This document shows positions 1-8,791 of a stretch of 31,953 bases of DNA, piece after piece. This DNA comes from a virus. How positions within the stretch are numbered: the first letter of the stretch is position 1; each line of letters begins with the position of its first letter. The position numbers and the translations under genes are program-made. The stretch lies in the IMG/VR virus record IMGVR_UViG_3300003877_000008, positions 1-31,953 of that record; one strand, written 5' to 3'. The notes beneath the pieces were generated by a model. It worked only from the letters and a program-made list of their open reading frames with translations, was not told the origin of the DNA and did no database searches.

Positions 1-666
1 TTGAAAGATAGAAAACCTAATCAATGGTACGTTGAGCCATTTGCTGGAGGTATGAATATGATTGATAAAGTAACAGGAAACCGAATAGCAAACGATATAC
101 ACACAGAACTTATTGAGATGTGGAAAGCCCTTGTTTACGATGATTGGTTTGCACCTACTGAAATAAGTAGGGTAACTTACAAAAAGATTAAGGACGAAAA
201 ACAAAATTATGAGCCTTGGTTAGTTGGGTGGGTTGGATTTAATTGTAGTTACAGTGGTAAGTATTTTGGAGGATATGCAGGGCGTACAAAAACAAAATTA
301 GGCACAATAAGAGATTACCAACTTGAAGCTAGGAAAAACAGCTATAAACAAGTACCTAACTTAAAAGGAGTTGTTTTTGTGAATAATAAATATAAAGAAA
401 TTGCAATACCTGAAGAAAGTATTATTTATTGTGACCCACCTTACCAAAATACGACTAAGTATAGTAATGACTTTAATCATATTTTATTTTGGGATTGGGT
501 GCGAGAAAAAAGTAAACAAGGGAATAAAGTATATGTAAGTGAATATAATGCGCCAGCTGATTTCGTTTGCGTATGGAGTAAAGAAACTAAAAGTAGCTTA
601 AGCGCAAATGGCGTAGGTGGTGGAAATAAAACAAGCGTTGAACGACTATTTAAGTATAAATTTTAA
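1..666 (+). CDS. DNA adenine methylase (Dam-like), 5' truncated by window edge
   Basis: This is an N6-adenine DNA methyltransferase of the D12/Dam class. Residues 11-18 read VEPFAGGM, the SAM-binding motif, and residues 145-148 read DPPY, the catalytic motif. The family normally begins with a short MxYxGSK segment about 20 residues before the VEPF motif. That segment is missing, so the TTG at base 1 is probably not the true start and the gene continues off the left edge. Phages use such enzymes to protect their DNA or modify regulation; the target site cannot be read from the sequence. The gene is followed by a long structured spacer like those separating the small orphan genes at 830-2187 and 28-31 kb, so it probably belongs to that accessory array. 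The family is confident and the start is incomplete. Confidence 0.9.
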   Translation: MKDRKPNQWYVEPFAGGMNMIDKVTGNRIANDIHTELIEMWKALVYDDWFAPTEISRVTYKKIKDEKQNYEPWLVGWVGFNCSYSGKYFGGYAGRTKTKLGTIRDYQLEARKNSYKQVPNLKGVVFVNNKYKEIAIPEESIIYCDPPYQNTTKYSNDFNHILFWDWVREKSKQGNKVYVSEYNAPADFVCVWSKETKSSLSANGVGGGNKTSVERLFKYKF

Positions 667-667
667 C

Positions 668-785
668 CGTAGTTGTATTGTAGTGTATGAATGGCTTAAA
701 AGCAATTAACAAATAAGACTTTAACATTAGCTAAAAAACACTAGCTTAGATACAGAAAGACAACATATATTACATTACAACTTAC
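668..785. repeat. Palindromic spacer element A
   Basis: The spacer between the methylase and the next gene (667-829) has no ORF. It is bounded by an imperfect inverted repeat: 669-683 (GTAGTTGTATTGTAG) against 770-785 (TTACATTACAACTTAC). The 17-mer at 668-684 recurs exactly at 27917-27933. In both places the 9-mer AAATAAGAC follows with the same 43-base start-to-start offset (711 and 27960). Further shared words, AGCTTA and ACAGAA, occur in the same order. It is therefore one member of a dispersed spacer family. Confidence 0.65.
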
Positions 786-829
786 AAGTATAAAAGAAGA
801 ACGAGTATTAATAATAAAAATAATAAATT

Positions 830-1042
830 ATGACAGATAGAGCAAAAGGATTTACAATTACACTAGAACAAGACATTAGAGTTGATAATATGGATTACGT
901 GTTAAACGCCTTAAAGATGGTAAAAGGAGTTGCGGATGTTAAACCTATAATAAATGATTCAAGTACTTTTGTAGCTGAGAGGCGTTTAGCTACTGAGTTG
1001 CGAGATAAATTATATGACTTTATAGATAAAGAACTAAAGTAA
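830..1042 (+). CDS. Small hypothetical phage protein, 70 aa
   Basis: I do not recognise a named family. The product is a compact soluble protein with a beta-alpha pattern: a hydrophobic strand near residues 7-13, a helix around 18-32, a short strand at 35-41, and a charged C-terminal helix. There is no membrane segment and no cysteine motif. The ATG follows an A/T-rich leader with no Shine-Dalgarno sequence, as throughout the phage. The gene stands alone between two long structured spacers. GTATAAAAG at 788-796 upstream is mirrored by CTTTTATAC at 1049-1057 just after the stop. The overlapping minus-strand frame has no family signal and lacks the flanking symmetry. Confidence 0.7.
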   Translation: MTDRAKGFTITLEQDIRVDNMDYVLNALKMVKGVADVKPIINDSSTFVAERRLATELRDKLYDFIDKELK

Positions 1043-1048
1043 GTTTTA

Positions 1049-1167
1049 CTTTTATACATAGTTAGTAGCTTTGTTGGAATGGTACAAAACAGGTATCGAA
1101 TAATTAAACAGCGATAAAAACACAAGTGCTGTTGAGGTTATTAAAGACAGCCAATATTGCTACTAAC
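1049..1167. repeat. Palindromic spacer element B
   Basis: This spacer (1043-1216) carries a perfect 9-bp inverted repeat, GTTAGTAGC at 1061-1069 and GCTACTAAC at 1159-1167, extended inward by TTGG and CCAA. An inner AACAGC/GCTGTT pair could form a second stem. The words ACACAAGTGC, TAAAGACA and CCAATAT recur in the same order in the spacer at 1779-1929. No ORF is present. Confidence 0.65.
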
Positions 1168-1216
1168 GTAATTTGGTATGGTTAAGTGCGAATTGAATAA
1201 CTAAAAATTTAAAATA

Positions 1217-1525
1217 ATGGAAAAAAATAAATTAAGACAAGATTTTGGAAATGAAACAGGGCAAAAAATAAGACAAGAAGCATATATAACGTTTAATCAA
1301 GATTATGTAAATTGGCTTGAAGATAAACTAATTAAAGCATTAACTATACCAGTAGTTACTGGAAGTATTGGAGAGGATAAAAAAGATAAGTTTGTAGTAA
1401 AAAAAATAACAGCACAAGAAAGCCAAAACCCTTGTAATTTATGCAAGTATAAAGGAGATGGTAGTGTTACAAAAGAGTGTGATTGGTGTTTAGACAATAA
1501 TGACTACAACCAATATTACCTGTAA
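1217..1525 (+). CDS. Hypothetical protein with a C-terminal four-cysteine motif, 102 aa
   Basis: No named family is recognised. The first 60 residues are charged and helical. The C-terminal third has two CxxC pairs, NPCNLC and ECDWC, about 15 residues apart, which suggests a small zinc-binding knuckle. Proteins of this shape are common orphan genes in flavobacterial phages, but the binding partner cannot be inferred. The start ATG follows an A-rich leader ending TTAAAATA, without Shine-Dalgarno. The gene sits between spacer B and a very short spacer (1526-1559). That short spacer resembles the one at 29746-29787; both carry a GATTRTAATATGA core. Confidence 0.7.
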   Translation: MEKNKLRQDFGNETGQKIRQEAYITFNQDYVNWLEDKLIKALTIPVVTGSIGEDKKDKFVVKKITAQESQNPCNLCKYKGDGSVTKECDWCLDNNDYNQYYL

Positions 1526-1545
1526 CTGATTATAATATGAATTTT

Positions 1546-1786
1546 AAAAATTACTGAATATGAGTACAAAACTTAAACCTTGCGATTGTAAAGATATAGT
1601 AACAGCAAGTAAATTAAACGAACAAGGAATAGGACACAATGACCAAAGCATAAAAATAAAGCCAAACTTAGTTATATTAACAATGGAACATACAACTTTA
1701 AAAATACCTATGTCAAGGTTTAAAATGTTTGCGGAATGGTATTTAAAAGAACAAGATATTAATGATAGAAAAATATAGTAATTTTT
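1546..1786. repeat. Inverted repeat pair bracketing the gene at 1560-1778
   Basis: AAAAATTACT at 1546-1555, just before the start codon, is perfectly mirrored by AGTAATTTTT at 1777-1786, which overlaps the TAG stop. The same arrangement, with different sequences, brackets several other small genes in the window. The interval given spans both arms and the gene. Confidence 0.6.
1560..1778 (+). CDS. Small hypothetical protein, 72 aa
   Basis: No family is recognised. The protein is basic. An N-terminal segment contains CDCKD (residues 8-12), the middle has a short beta strand pair (NLVILTMEH), and the C-terminal helix contains RFKMFAEWYLKEQ. The last segment resembles the amphipathic end of small host-takeover proteins, but this is only a shape argument. 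It starts 34 bases after the previous stop and has no Shine-Dalgarno. It is bracketed by a 10-bp perfect inverted repeat. Opposite-strand frames over this region are low-complexity and are not reported. Confidence 0.65.
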   Translation: MSTKLKPCDCKDIVTASKLNEQGIGHNDQSIKIKPNLVILTMEHTTLKIPMSRFKMFAEWYLKEQDINDRKI

Positions 1787-1794
1787 ATTATTTA

Positions 1795-1919
1795 TATTAG
1801 TTAGTTGGTGTTTGTTTTGGACAAGAATAAAATAATTGTCGGAATAACCGACATACCACACAAACACAAGTGCAGTGAACAGATTTAAAGACAACCAATA
1901 TAAACTGCAACTACTAATA
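1795..1919. repeat. Palindromic spacer element C
   Basis: The spacer at 1779-1929 is bounded by TATTAGTTAGTTG (1795-1807) and CAACTACTAATA (1908-1919), an imperfect inverted repeat. Inside are a GTGTTTG/CAAACAC pair and a small perfect hairpin, GTCGG (1838-1842) with CCGAC (1848-1852). The right half shares words with spacer B and with the spacer at 30210-30373 (AACTGCAACTA). It could fold into a cruciform in DNA or a multi-stem RNA. Confidence 0.6.
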
Positions 1920-1929
1920 AAATAAACAA

Positions 1930-2187
1930 ATGCAATACAAAACAAACACAATATCAATACATTACGAATTGAAATATCAATTTACAAAATGTAATTACAT
2001 ACAATTCACTGAAGATTTAGAAATGGTATTTAATTATCATTCAGGAGTAGAAATAACAACTTCAAACAATATGAAGAAAGGTTTTTGGTATAAACGTAAA
2101 TTTTATCAACTATCAAAAATAAAAGATAAGATAGAATTGATACCAAAACACAAATATATCAAAAATGATTTTTTAACAAATTTATAG
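1930..2187 (+). CDS. Small hypothetical basic protein, 85 aa
   Basis: No family is recognised. The protein is rich in Lys, Tyr and beta-forming residues, with no membrane segment. A KGFWYKRKFYQLSKI segment (about residues 51-65) looks like an exposed basic surface and could bind nucleic acid, but that is inference only. It is the last orphan gene before the packaging genes. The next 38 bases lead into the small terminase gene and contain TAAATTAG at 2203-2210, a possible weak -7 box for the late operon. Confidence 0.6.
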   Translation: MQYKTNTISIHYELKYQFTKCNYIQFTEDLEMVFNYHSGVEITTSNNMKKGFWYKRKFYQLSKIKDKIELIPKHKYIKNDFLTNL

Positions 2188-2225
2188 TTATTAACTTTTT
2201 TGTAAATTAGCAAGAAAATACAACA

Positions 2226-2627
2226 ATGGGGGGTAATCAATACAAAGAGTTCTGGACAATCGAGAAAGCACAAGAACTATTAGAAAGAGCAGTAAAAGAG
2301 TCAGAGAACAAAGAAAATGATTTTATTGGTGAAGTTTGTAGAAATATAAAGACTACAAGAAACAATCTTAAATATATAGCAGAAAAATTCCCAACGTTAG
2401 AACATTTGCTAGATGAGGTAAAATCAAATTGTGAAACTAATTGCTTTCAAAACGCAAAAAAAGGTGAGATAAATGTAGCAATGGGAATAATCAACTTAAA
2501 ATCAAATCACGGCTGGACAGATAGAAGCGAAAGCAATGTTAATGTTAAAAACGATTTTAAACATTACACAGAAACAGAATTAGAGAATAAGATAAAAGAC
2601 TTATTAAATAAAAAAAATGCTGACTAA
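2226..2627 (+). CDS. terS: Terminase small subunit
   Basis: This is the probable DNA-recognition subunit of the packaging motor, which binds phage DNA and hands it to the large terminase. The 133-aa length fits. The N-terminal half has the helical HTH-like character of small terminases. The segment AMGIINLKSNHGWTDRSE (near residue 86) matches the conserved end seen in Bacteroidetes phage small terminases, where an INLK-NHGW core precedes a charged tail. The stop overlaps the large terminase start by 11 bases, which is typical of coupled translation. Function comes from position and this motif; DNA specificity is unknown. Confidence 0.8.
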   Translation: MGGNQYKEFWTIEKAQELLERAVKESENKENDFIGEVCRNIKTTRNNLKYIAEKFPTLEHLLDEVKSNCETNCFQNAKKGEINVAMGIINLKSNHGWTDRSESNVNVKNDFKHYTETELENKIKDLLNKKNAD

Positions 2628-4083
2628 AGCACAAGAGATTGAGTTAGATAGATTAATATATCAGTTAGAAGTTGTGAAAAGTCGTGATTCTTTATTAAAT
2701 TTCACAAAAGCCACATTTAACAACTTTGAAGCTGAAAGATTTCACGAAATGTATTACAAACTTTTAGATATGTTTGCAAAAGGTGAAATCAAAAGGATGA
2801 TTATTACAATGCCTCCACAACACGGTAAGAGTGAAGGCTCTACAAGACGTTTACCAGCTTATATGCTGGGAATTAATCCTGAACTTAAAATTGCCATTGC
2901 GTCTTACAATACTACATTCGCATCAAAATTCAATAGAGATGTACAAAGAATTATATCAACTAAACCTTATCCAGATATATTCCCTAATACTACACTAAAC
3001 AAATCTAATGTTGTTACTGTTTCTAATAGTTACTTGAGAAACTCTCAAGAGTTTGAGATTGTCAATAAAACTGGTGGATTAAAGTCAGTTGGGAGAGGTG
3101 GATCGTTAACTGGAAATAAAGTTGATATAATGATAATGGATGATTTATATAAAGACTATATGGAGGGTAACTCTCCTATAATACGAGGAGCGGTTTGGGA
3201 TTGGTATACGTCAGTAGTAAAGACTAGATTGCATAATAACTCTCAAGAGTTGATAGTATTTACAAGATGGCACGAGGATGATTTAATAGGTAGATTGGAG
3301 CAGTTAGGGAAAGCAAAAGAGATAAAAAGTATACAAGAGATAAAACATTTAAGACTTAAAGATGACGAATGGATAAAAATAAATTTTGAAGCATTAAAAG
3401 ATAGCGAAAAAACAGAGATTGACAATAGAGAAAAAGGAGAGCCATTATGGGGGTCTCAACATTCAAAAGATAAACTAAAAAGTGCAATGGAAATGGATAT
3501 TGAAAAATTCAAGTGCTTATATCAGGGAAATCCACAGTCAAGTGAGGGTATGCTATACAGAAGTTTTAAAACTTATGAAGAGGTTCCAAAACTAAAAATA
3601 ATAAAAAATTACACAGATACAGCAGATACAGGAACAGATAAATTATGTTCAATAGTTTACGGTATGCCATTAGCAGAAAGCGACAATCATATCTATATTT
3701 TAGATATTTTATACACAGATAAACCAATGGAAGATACAGAACCATTGACTATCGAATTATTAAAACAAAATAAAGTAAATGAAGCAATGATTGAAAGCAA
3801 CAATGGTGGACGAGGATTTGCTAGGGTAGTAGAGAAAGATGTTAATACTTTTGTAAGATGGTTTCACCAATCAAACAATAAAGAAGCACGTATATTTTCA
3901 AATAGTGCAACAGTCAACAATAGAATAGTAATGCCAAGTGATTGGTTTTTACGTTGGACAGACTTCTATAAAGACGTAACGAGATATAAAAAGTTGTTTA
4001 AAGCGAATCTATTTGATGATGCGCCAGATACGTTAACAGGTATAATTGAACAAGAAACAGAAGAGGAAATATTCACTTTCTAA
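2617..4083 (+). CDS. terL: Terminase large subunit (ATPase/nuclease)
   Basis: This is the packaging motor that translocates and cuts phage DNA. Walker A is PPQHGKS at residues 66-72 and Walker B is IMIMDD at 171-176. The coupling motif VFTRWHEDD follows at about 214-222. The C-terminal RNase H-like nuclease is visible as TDTAD (D334, D337), an acidic position at E393 in MIESNN, and DDAPD (467-471). The 488-residue length is normal for the family and all key residues are present. It overlaps terS and is followed 45 bases later by the portal gene. The HGKS form of Walker A is common in this terminase group. Confidence 0.97.
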   Translation: MLTKAQEIELDRLIYQLEVVKSRDSLLNFTKATFNNFEAERFHEMYYKLLDMFAKGEIKRMIITMPPQHGKSEGSTRRLPAYMLGINPELKIAIASYNTTFASKFNRDVQRIISTKPYPDIFPNTTLNKSNVVTVSNSYLRNSQEFEIVNKTGGLKSVGRGGSLTGNKVDIMIMDDLYKDYMEGNSPIIRGAVWDWYTSVVKTRLHNNSQELIVFTRWHEDDLIGRLEQLGKAKEIKSIQEIKHLRLKDDEWIKINFEALKDSEKTEIDNREKGEPLWGSQHSKDKLKSAMEMDIEKFKCLYQGNPQSSEGMLYRSFKTYEEVPKLKIIKNYTDTADTGTDKLCSIVYGMPLAESDNHIYILDILYTDKPMEDTEPLTIELLKQNKVNEAMIESNNGGRGFARVVEKDVNTFVRWFHQSNNKEARIFSNSATVNNRIVMPSDWFLRWTDFYKDVTRYKKLFKANLFDDAPDTLTGIIEQETEEEIFTF

Positions 4084-4128
4084 AATAATTAAAAATAAAA
4101 TATTAAATTTACTCAAAATTTATAAAGT

Positions 4129-5961
4129 ATGTCGAAACTTACAAAGTTAGTTCAGAGAATAAATCCATTTAAGAAAAACATAGAAGAGAAAATAATAAAT
4201 CAGTTTAACGAAGCGTTTTTATGGGCAGTTGGTGGCGGTCAAACACAGTATGACGCAGATAACAAAACATACATTAATGATGGGTATAATGTCAATTCAA
4301 TAGTATACTCTATTATAAATCAACAAGCGACTAAAACAGCAAGTGTACCATACTATATTCGAGATATTAAAGACAGTACAAACAAGAAAGAGTTAGACAA
4401 TCTTAATTTAGCCACGAAATGTATTTACACACCTCAACAAAAAATAAAGAAAATAATTTTAGAGAAGAAAGCGTATGACGTAAGAAAAAAGTTTTTACCA
4501 TTAGAAAGACCAAACACAAATCAAACGTGGACAGAGTTTATAGCATTATTTAAAACGTTTATAAAAACTACGGGTAATGTTTACATTTATGTTATTACAC
4601 CTGAGTTTGGAATCAATGCAGGAACGCCTAAACAAGTTTATATATTGCCTAGCCATCTTATGCAAATTATTATTAAAAAAGATGTTGATACAATAATAGA
4701 TACAGATCCTATTGAGGGTTATATATTAATTGAAGGCAGGTCGTATATTGAGTTTAAACGAGAAGATGTAATTCATATAAAATACTCAAACCCAAACTAT
4801 GACGAAAGTGGCTCACATTTATATGGTCAATCTCCTTTAAGGGCAGCATTAAAAAATATAGAATCAAGCAACAAGGCACTAGATTTAAACATTAAAACAT
4901 TACAATCTGGAGGTGCATTTGGTTTAATTCACGCAAAAGGAACACCACTAAAAAAAGAACAGGCAGATAATATAAAAGAGAAGTTAATTGAAATGAATAA
5001 TAATCCAGAGGATTTATCTAAAATAGCTGGTGTAAGTGCTGAAATTGGATTTACTAGATTAAGTTTAACAAGTGACGAGTTGAAGCCGTTTGATTATCTT
5101 AAATTCGATTCTGAACAGATACACGCAGTTCTTGGTTGGGCTATGGACGATGCAAATAGAGGTGATTTTGGAGGTACAATAAAAGAAGTGAGAAAGCAAC
5201 GAATTACAGACAATATACTACCAGATTTAAAACTGTTAGAATATGCGTTAAACAATGAATTTTTACCTAGATTTAAAGGTTATGAGAACTCTATAATTGA
5301 GTTTGACGTTTCAGAACTTCCTGAAATGCAAACAGATGTTAAAGAACTGTCAACGTGGTTAAATACAGCATTATTAAACGGCGTAATAACAAGACAAGAG
5401 TACAGACTAGCAATAAACTACCCTGAAAGTGAAAATAAAAACTTGGAAATATTCACAATATCAAGCGATGTGCTAACTTTAGAAGAGGCAGTTGACAGTT
5501 CTTTCACGGTTGATAATCAAAAAGATTATGCTTATTTACTTGAAAATAAAGCAGGTTTTAACCAAAATCAGGAAAGAGACAACCAAGGTAGATGGTCTGA
5601 CAATGATAATAATTTCGATAAATATGGAGATTATGAAATAAATAAAAATCAAATAAAAAAATTAGACAAATTGTATGATGAAGCTGGAACAATGGCAGAA
5701 GAAGACGAAATAAAAGAGAAAAGGGCTCGTAAAATGCTTTTTAGTTTGCAGGATTATTTTGGAGGTAAATATACAGACGTATACGGTAAAGAAGTAAGAA
5801 TAGCAGACCACAAGGTAAGGTATAATGTAGATTTGTCATTTGTAGTCACAGGTATAAATAGAAGTGGCTCAGGGGGGTTTGATTATACAATTGATGGTAA
5901 ATATGATGATTTTGATGATGCTATTGAATTTATAAAAAAAACTGTAAAAGATAATCTATAA
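4129..5961 (+). CDS. Portal protein with C-terminal appended domain
   Basis: Residues 1 to about 470 form an HK97/SPP1-type portal, the dodecameric ring at one capsid vertex through which DNA enters and leaves. The sequence shows the usual order: an N-terminal NSIVYSIINQQA segment, a DVIHIKYSNP strand, a central helical region, and an EIGFTRLSLTSDEL segment. The family is often 400-500 aa long; this one has 610. The extra tail begins at a linker containing ERDNQGRW (482-489), continues through a charged helix, and ends in RIADH...VDLSFVV (557-570) with an acidic terminus. That arrangement resembles accessory domains carried by phage polyvalent or ejected proteins. The fusion is discussed separately. 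The leader is A/T-rich with no Shine-Dalgarno. Confidence 0.9.
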   Translation: MSKLTKLVQRINPFKKNIEEKIINQFNEAFLWAVGGGQTQYDADNKTYINDGYNVNSIVYSIINQQATKTASVPYYIRDIKDSTNKKELDNLNLATKCIYTPQQKIKKIILEKKAYDVRKKFLPLERPNTNQTWTEFIALFKTFIKTTGNVYIYVITPEFGINAGTPKQVYILPSHLMQIIIKKDVDTIIDTDPIEGYILIEGRSYIEFKREDVIHIKYSNPNYDESGSHLYGQSPLRAALKNIESSNKALDLNIKTLQSGGAFGLIHAKGTPLKKEQADNIKEKLIEMNNNPEDLSKIAGVSAEIGFTRLSLTSDELKPFDYLKFDSEQIHAVLGWAMDDANRGDFGGTIKEVRKQRITDNILPDLKLLEYALNNEFLPRFKGYENSIIEFDVSELPEMQTDVKELSTWLNTALLNGVITRQEYRLAINYPESENKNLEIFTISSDVLTLEEAVDSSFTVDNQKDYAYLLENKAGFNQNQERDNQGRWSDNDNNFDKYGDYEINKNQIKKLDKLYDEAGTMAEEDEIKEKRARKMLFSLQDYFGGKYTDVYGKEVRIADHKVRYNVDLSFVVTGINRSGSGGFDYTIDGKYDDFDDAIEFIKKTVKDNL

Positions 5962-5966
5962 AATAA

Positions 5967-6779
5967 ATGTACAGAATTAAAAAATACAGATTAAAGTGGT
6001 TAAGATGGCATAAAGAGTATGAGAGATATTCAACAAAGCAACTTAAATCTGTTTTTGAAACTTGGATTAGTAATATTGATTGGGAGAATATCAATAATAA
6101 AAACTATAAAAGAGTAATACGTAAAAGTATAGATATAGAAGTGCTTAAAGAAGCGTATTACAACATTTATTCTAAAATTGGTAGAGTACATAGTAAAAGA
6201 ATAATTAAAGAAATAGAAAGAAGTAAAAAAGATTTTTATATTGACTTTTTTAATTTGTACACAAGACAAATAGTAGAGTTTTTAAGAACAGACGGTAGTT
6301 ATAGAATAACAACGGTATCAGAGAACTTTTTTGAATATATTGTTGATATTTTAACAAATAGATTTGAGGATAATATTACAATAAGAGAAGCATCAAAAGA
6401 GATACAAGAAGTTGTAAATAAACCTACGTTTTATAGATGGCAAGCAGAGAGAATAGCACGAACAGAAACAACAAGTGCAGCCAATAGAGCAACTTGGATA
6501 GCAGGTGAAACGTCAGGTTTCGTAATGGAGAAAATATGGATAAGTGCGCAAGACAAACGCACAAGACGAAAACCTAGTAGTGAGTATGACCATTTTGAAA
6601 TGAATGGTAAAACAGTAAATTACTATGATAAGTTTATATTCAACAAAGGAGATATAAGAGAGGAAAGTTTGTTATATCCTGGTGATATTACAGGTTCTGC
6701 ACAAAATATTATTAATTGTAGATGTGCTATTGCAATAATTCCTAAAAGGGACGAAAACGGCGAATTAATATCGATATAA
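5967..6779 (+). CDS. Minor head protein, Mu gpF-like head morphogenesis family
   Basis: This is a capsid-associated protein of the Mu gpF/SPP1 gp7 family, needed for head assembly and often bound to the portal. The conserved C-terminal half is clear: RIARTET near residue 166, a SAQDKRTRR segment, a central histidine (DHFEMNG), and NCRCAI close to the end, the NCRC being the family hallmark. The first ~130 residues are a charged helical domain that varies in the family. It starts five bases after the portal stop, as expected for a translationally coupled partner. At 270 aa the length is normal. Confidence 0.88.
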   Translation: MYRIKKYRLKWLRWHKEYERYSTKQLKSVFETWISNIDWENINNKNYKRVIRKSIDIEVLKEAYYNIYSKIGRVHSKRIIKEIERSKKDFYIDFFNLYTRQIVEFLRTDGSYRITTVSENFFEYIVDILTNRFEDNITIREASKEIQEVVNKPTFYRWQAERIARTETTSAANRATWIAGETSGFVMEKIWISAQDKRTRRKPSSEYDHFEMNGKTVNYYDKFIFNKGDIREESLLYPGDITGSAQNIINCRCAIAIIPKRDENGELISI

Positions 6780-6818
6780 ATAAAAATTATTATATTTACA
6801 CAACAAATCTAAAAAAAT

Positions 6819-7526
6819 ATGATTTTAGAATATAAAACATTAACTGGTGGTATCAAAGATGTAGATACAAAGAATAGAATCGTAACTGGTTATCTTGCTA
6901 ACTTTGGCGATGTAGATAAAGTTGGAGATGTTATAGAGAAAGGCGCAATGGCTAAATCTATAATGGAGAGAAAAAACAATATATATTTCTTGAATAATCA
7001 CGACTGGAAGCAACCACACGGAAAGTTTAATGTATTAATTGAAGACAACAAAGGTTTATACTTTGAGAGCAACCCTTTAATTGATACAACATATTCAATG
7101 GATTTAATGAAATTATATGAAGCTGGAATCGTAAAAGAACACTCAATAGGTTATCAAACTGTTAAATTTAATAAAAGTCAAAGCGACAATATTAGATACT
7201 TAAAAGAATTAAAACTTTTTGAAGGTTCTAACGTAACGTTAGGAGCAAATCCAAACACACCATTTTTAGGTATGAAAGGGCTTACTTTAAAAGATATAAA
7301 TAAAGAAGTAAACCTAATTGTAAAAGCAATGAGAAACGGAACTTTTACAGACGAAACATTTACGCTTTTAGAAATAGCATTAAAACAATTACAATTAGAA
7401 GCATATAACTTAGGGAAAAAATCACTCAACGATAATGAGCCGCCAAGCACTCAAACAGACAATGAGCCGATATTGATAAAAACAATTAACGAATTTACAA
7501 AACAATTATGGACGCAAAAGAATTAA
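6819..7526 (+). CDS. HK97-family prohead maturation protease
   Basis: This serine protease (herpes-assemblin fold, family U35/S78) processes the capsid scaffold during head maturation. The N-terminal block GYLANFGDVDKVGD, the NNHDW histidine site, and EHSIGY with its candidate catalytic serine are all in family order. The NVTLGANP segment follows, as in relatives. After about residue 170 the protein becomes a variable helical tail. The last 19 bases overlap the capsid gene in another frame. A possible -7 box TATATTTA lies at 6791-6798 in the 39-base gap upstream. The length of 235 aa is typical. Confidence 0.9.
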   Translation: MILEYKTLTGGIKDVDTKNRIVTGYLANFGDVDKVGDVIEKGAMAKSIMERKNNIYFLNNHDWKQPHGKFNVLIEDNKGLYFESNPLIDTTYSMDLMKLYEAGIVKEHSIGYQTVKFNKSQSDNIRYLKELKLFEGSNVTLGANPNTPFLGMKGLTLKDINKEVNLIVKAMRNGTFTDETFTLLEIALKQLQLEAYNLGKKSLNDNEPPSTQTDNEPILIKTINEFTKQLWTQKN

Positions 7527-8671
7527 AAGATGCCTTGGAAACTTTATCAGTTGAGATACAAGGGAAAACAAAAACAGAAATAAAAACTTTAGTTGATGCC
7601 TTTGAAGTTAAATTCAAAGATGAGATGTTAGACCAAATAAAAAAAGGTCAGTTAGCAGATTCAAAAGAAACTAAAGCCGAATTTAAAAAACTTCAAGACC
7701 ACATCGACAGTTTAGATGCAAAATTGAAGTTGAACAAAAAAGTCACACCAGAGCAACAAAAAGATGAATTAAAAGAGTTAATATCTTTGAACTTTGAGAA
7801 AATCAAAACAGTTAAAAAAGGGAATGCAGTTACTTTAGAAACTAAAGTAGTTACAAATATGACACTTGCATCAGCATTAACTGGAGATCAACCTAGAGTT
7901 TACTCAAATCAGGTGGCCGCTGTACCTAACCAATTATTGAATATTGCTGATTTAATTAGTTCTATTACAATTTCAGGTGGTACGTATACTTTCCCAAGAG
8001 AAACAGGAAAAGAAGGAACTGTAACAACACAAGTAGAAGGAGCAGACAAATCACAAAATGATTATGACTTAGCTATGATTGACGTTAATACAGATTTCAT
8101 TGCTGGATTCTGTGTTTATTCTAAAAAAATGGCGAATAACTTACCATTCTTAGAATCATTTTTACCAATGGCATTAAGACGCGATTACTGGAAAGGTGAA
8201 AATGCTGTATTTAATACTGCTCTATCAACAGGTGTAACCGCATCAACAGAAATAATCACAGGCAAAAATAAGATTGAGATGTTGATTAATGAAGTAGCAA
8301 CTTTAGAAAGTTCAGACTTTGCACCAAACGGAATTGTAGTAACGCCATCAGACTTTTATAGTATCTTGAAAATTGAGAAATCAACAGGAGCAGGATATGG
8401 TTTACCGGGGGTTGTAACTTTCCAAAATGGACAATTAAGAGTTAACGGAATACCTGTATTTAAAGCTACTTGGTTGGCAGCTAATAAATACTATGTTGGT
8501 GACTGGACTAGAGTGAAAAAAGTTGTTACAGAAGGATTATCAGTTGAATTTTCAGAGGTTGATTCAGACAACTTTAGAAAAAACAACATAACAGCAAGAG
8601 TTGAAGCTCAAGTTGGTTTAGCTATTGAGAGAGTAGATGCATTAATATACGGAGACTTTACAGCCGTATAG
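7508..8671 (+). CDS. Major capsid protein, HK97 fold with N-terminal delta domain
   Basis: This is the main shell protein. Residues 1 to about 105 form a long charged coiled coil, the scaffold-like delta domain that the upstream protease removes. The mature part begins somewhere near the VTLETK segment, although the cleavage site cannot be fixed by reading. The HK97 fold follows, with SITISGGTYTFPRE and a conserved stretch of hydrophobic strands. The VRRE-like end is replaced by ARVEAQVGLAIERVDALI, typical of this capsid family. The gene overlaps the protease by 19 bases and is followed by a strong terminator, consistent with a capsid transcript being ended or attenuated here. Confidence 0.93.
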   Translation: MDAKELKDALETLSVEIQGKTKTEIKTLVDAFEVKFKDEMLDQIKKGQLADSKETKAEFKKLQDHIDSLDAKLKLNKKVTPEQQKDELKELISLNFEKIKTVKKGNAVTLETKVVTNMTLASALTGDQPRVYSNQVAAVPNQLLNIADLISSITISGGTYTFPRETGKEGTVTTQVEGADKSQNDYDLAMIDVNTDFIAGFCVYSKKMANNLPFLESFLPMALRRDYWKGENAVFNTALSTGVTASTEIITGKNKIEMLINEVATLESSDFAPNGIVVTPSDFYSILKIEKSTGAGYGLPGVVTFQNGQLRVNGIPVFKATWLAANKYYVGDWTRVKKVVTEGLSVEFSEVDSDNFRKNNITARVEAQVGLAIERVDALIYGDFTAV

Positions 8672-8698
8672 TATTTGGTTAATATTTATTTTAAATTT

Positions 8699-8732
8699 AA
8701 AAACGTCTTATCTTAATTGATAGGGCGTTTTT
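8699..8732 (+). terminator. Rho-independent terminator after the capsid gene
   Basis: AAAAACG-TCT-TATC (8699-8712) pairs with GATA-GGG-CGTTTTT (8719-8732) around a 6-base loop. Two G-U wobbles sit in the middle, giving a 14-bp stem ending in a U tract. It lies 27 bases after the capsid stop. It would end or attenuate the head transcript so that capsid protein is made in excess over downstream connector proteins. Confidence 0.85.
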
Positions 8733-8791
8733 ATGTTAAATAATTTTTTGTACTTTTATAGAAACTTTTTATTAACTATAAATATAAAATT

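Noticed and set aside
1544-1957. 137-aa minus-strand ORF
   Set aside because: It covers a + strand gene and a spacer, has a low-complexity Phe/Ile/Ser-rich translation, and matches no family. It looks like the shadow of AT-rich DNA.
667-2187. Integron attC sites between single-gene cassettes
   Set aside because: attC sites have an RYYYAAC box on the left and a GTTRRRY box on the right. Here GTT-type words lie on the left and AAC on the right, and no integrase is present in the window.
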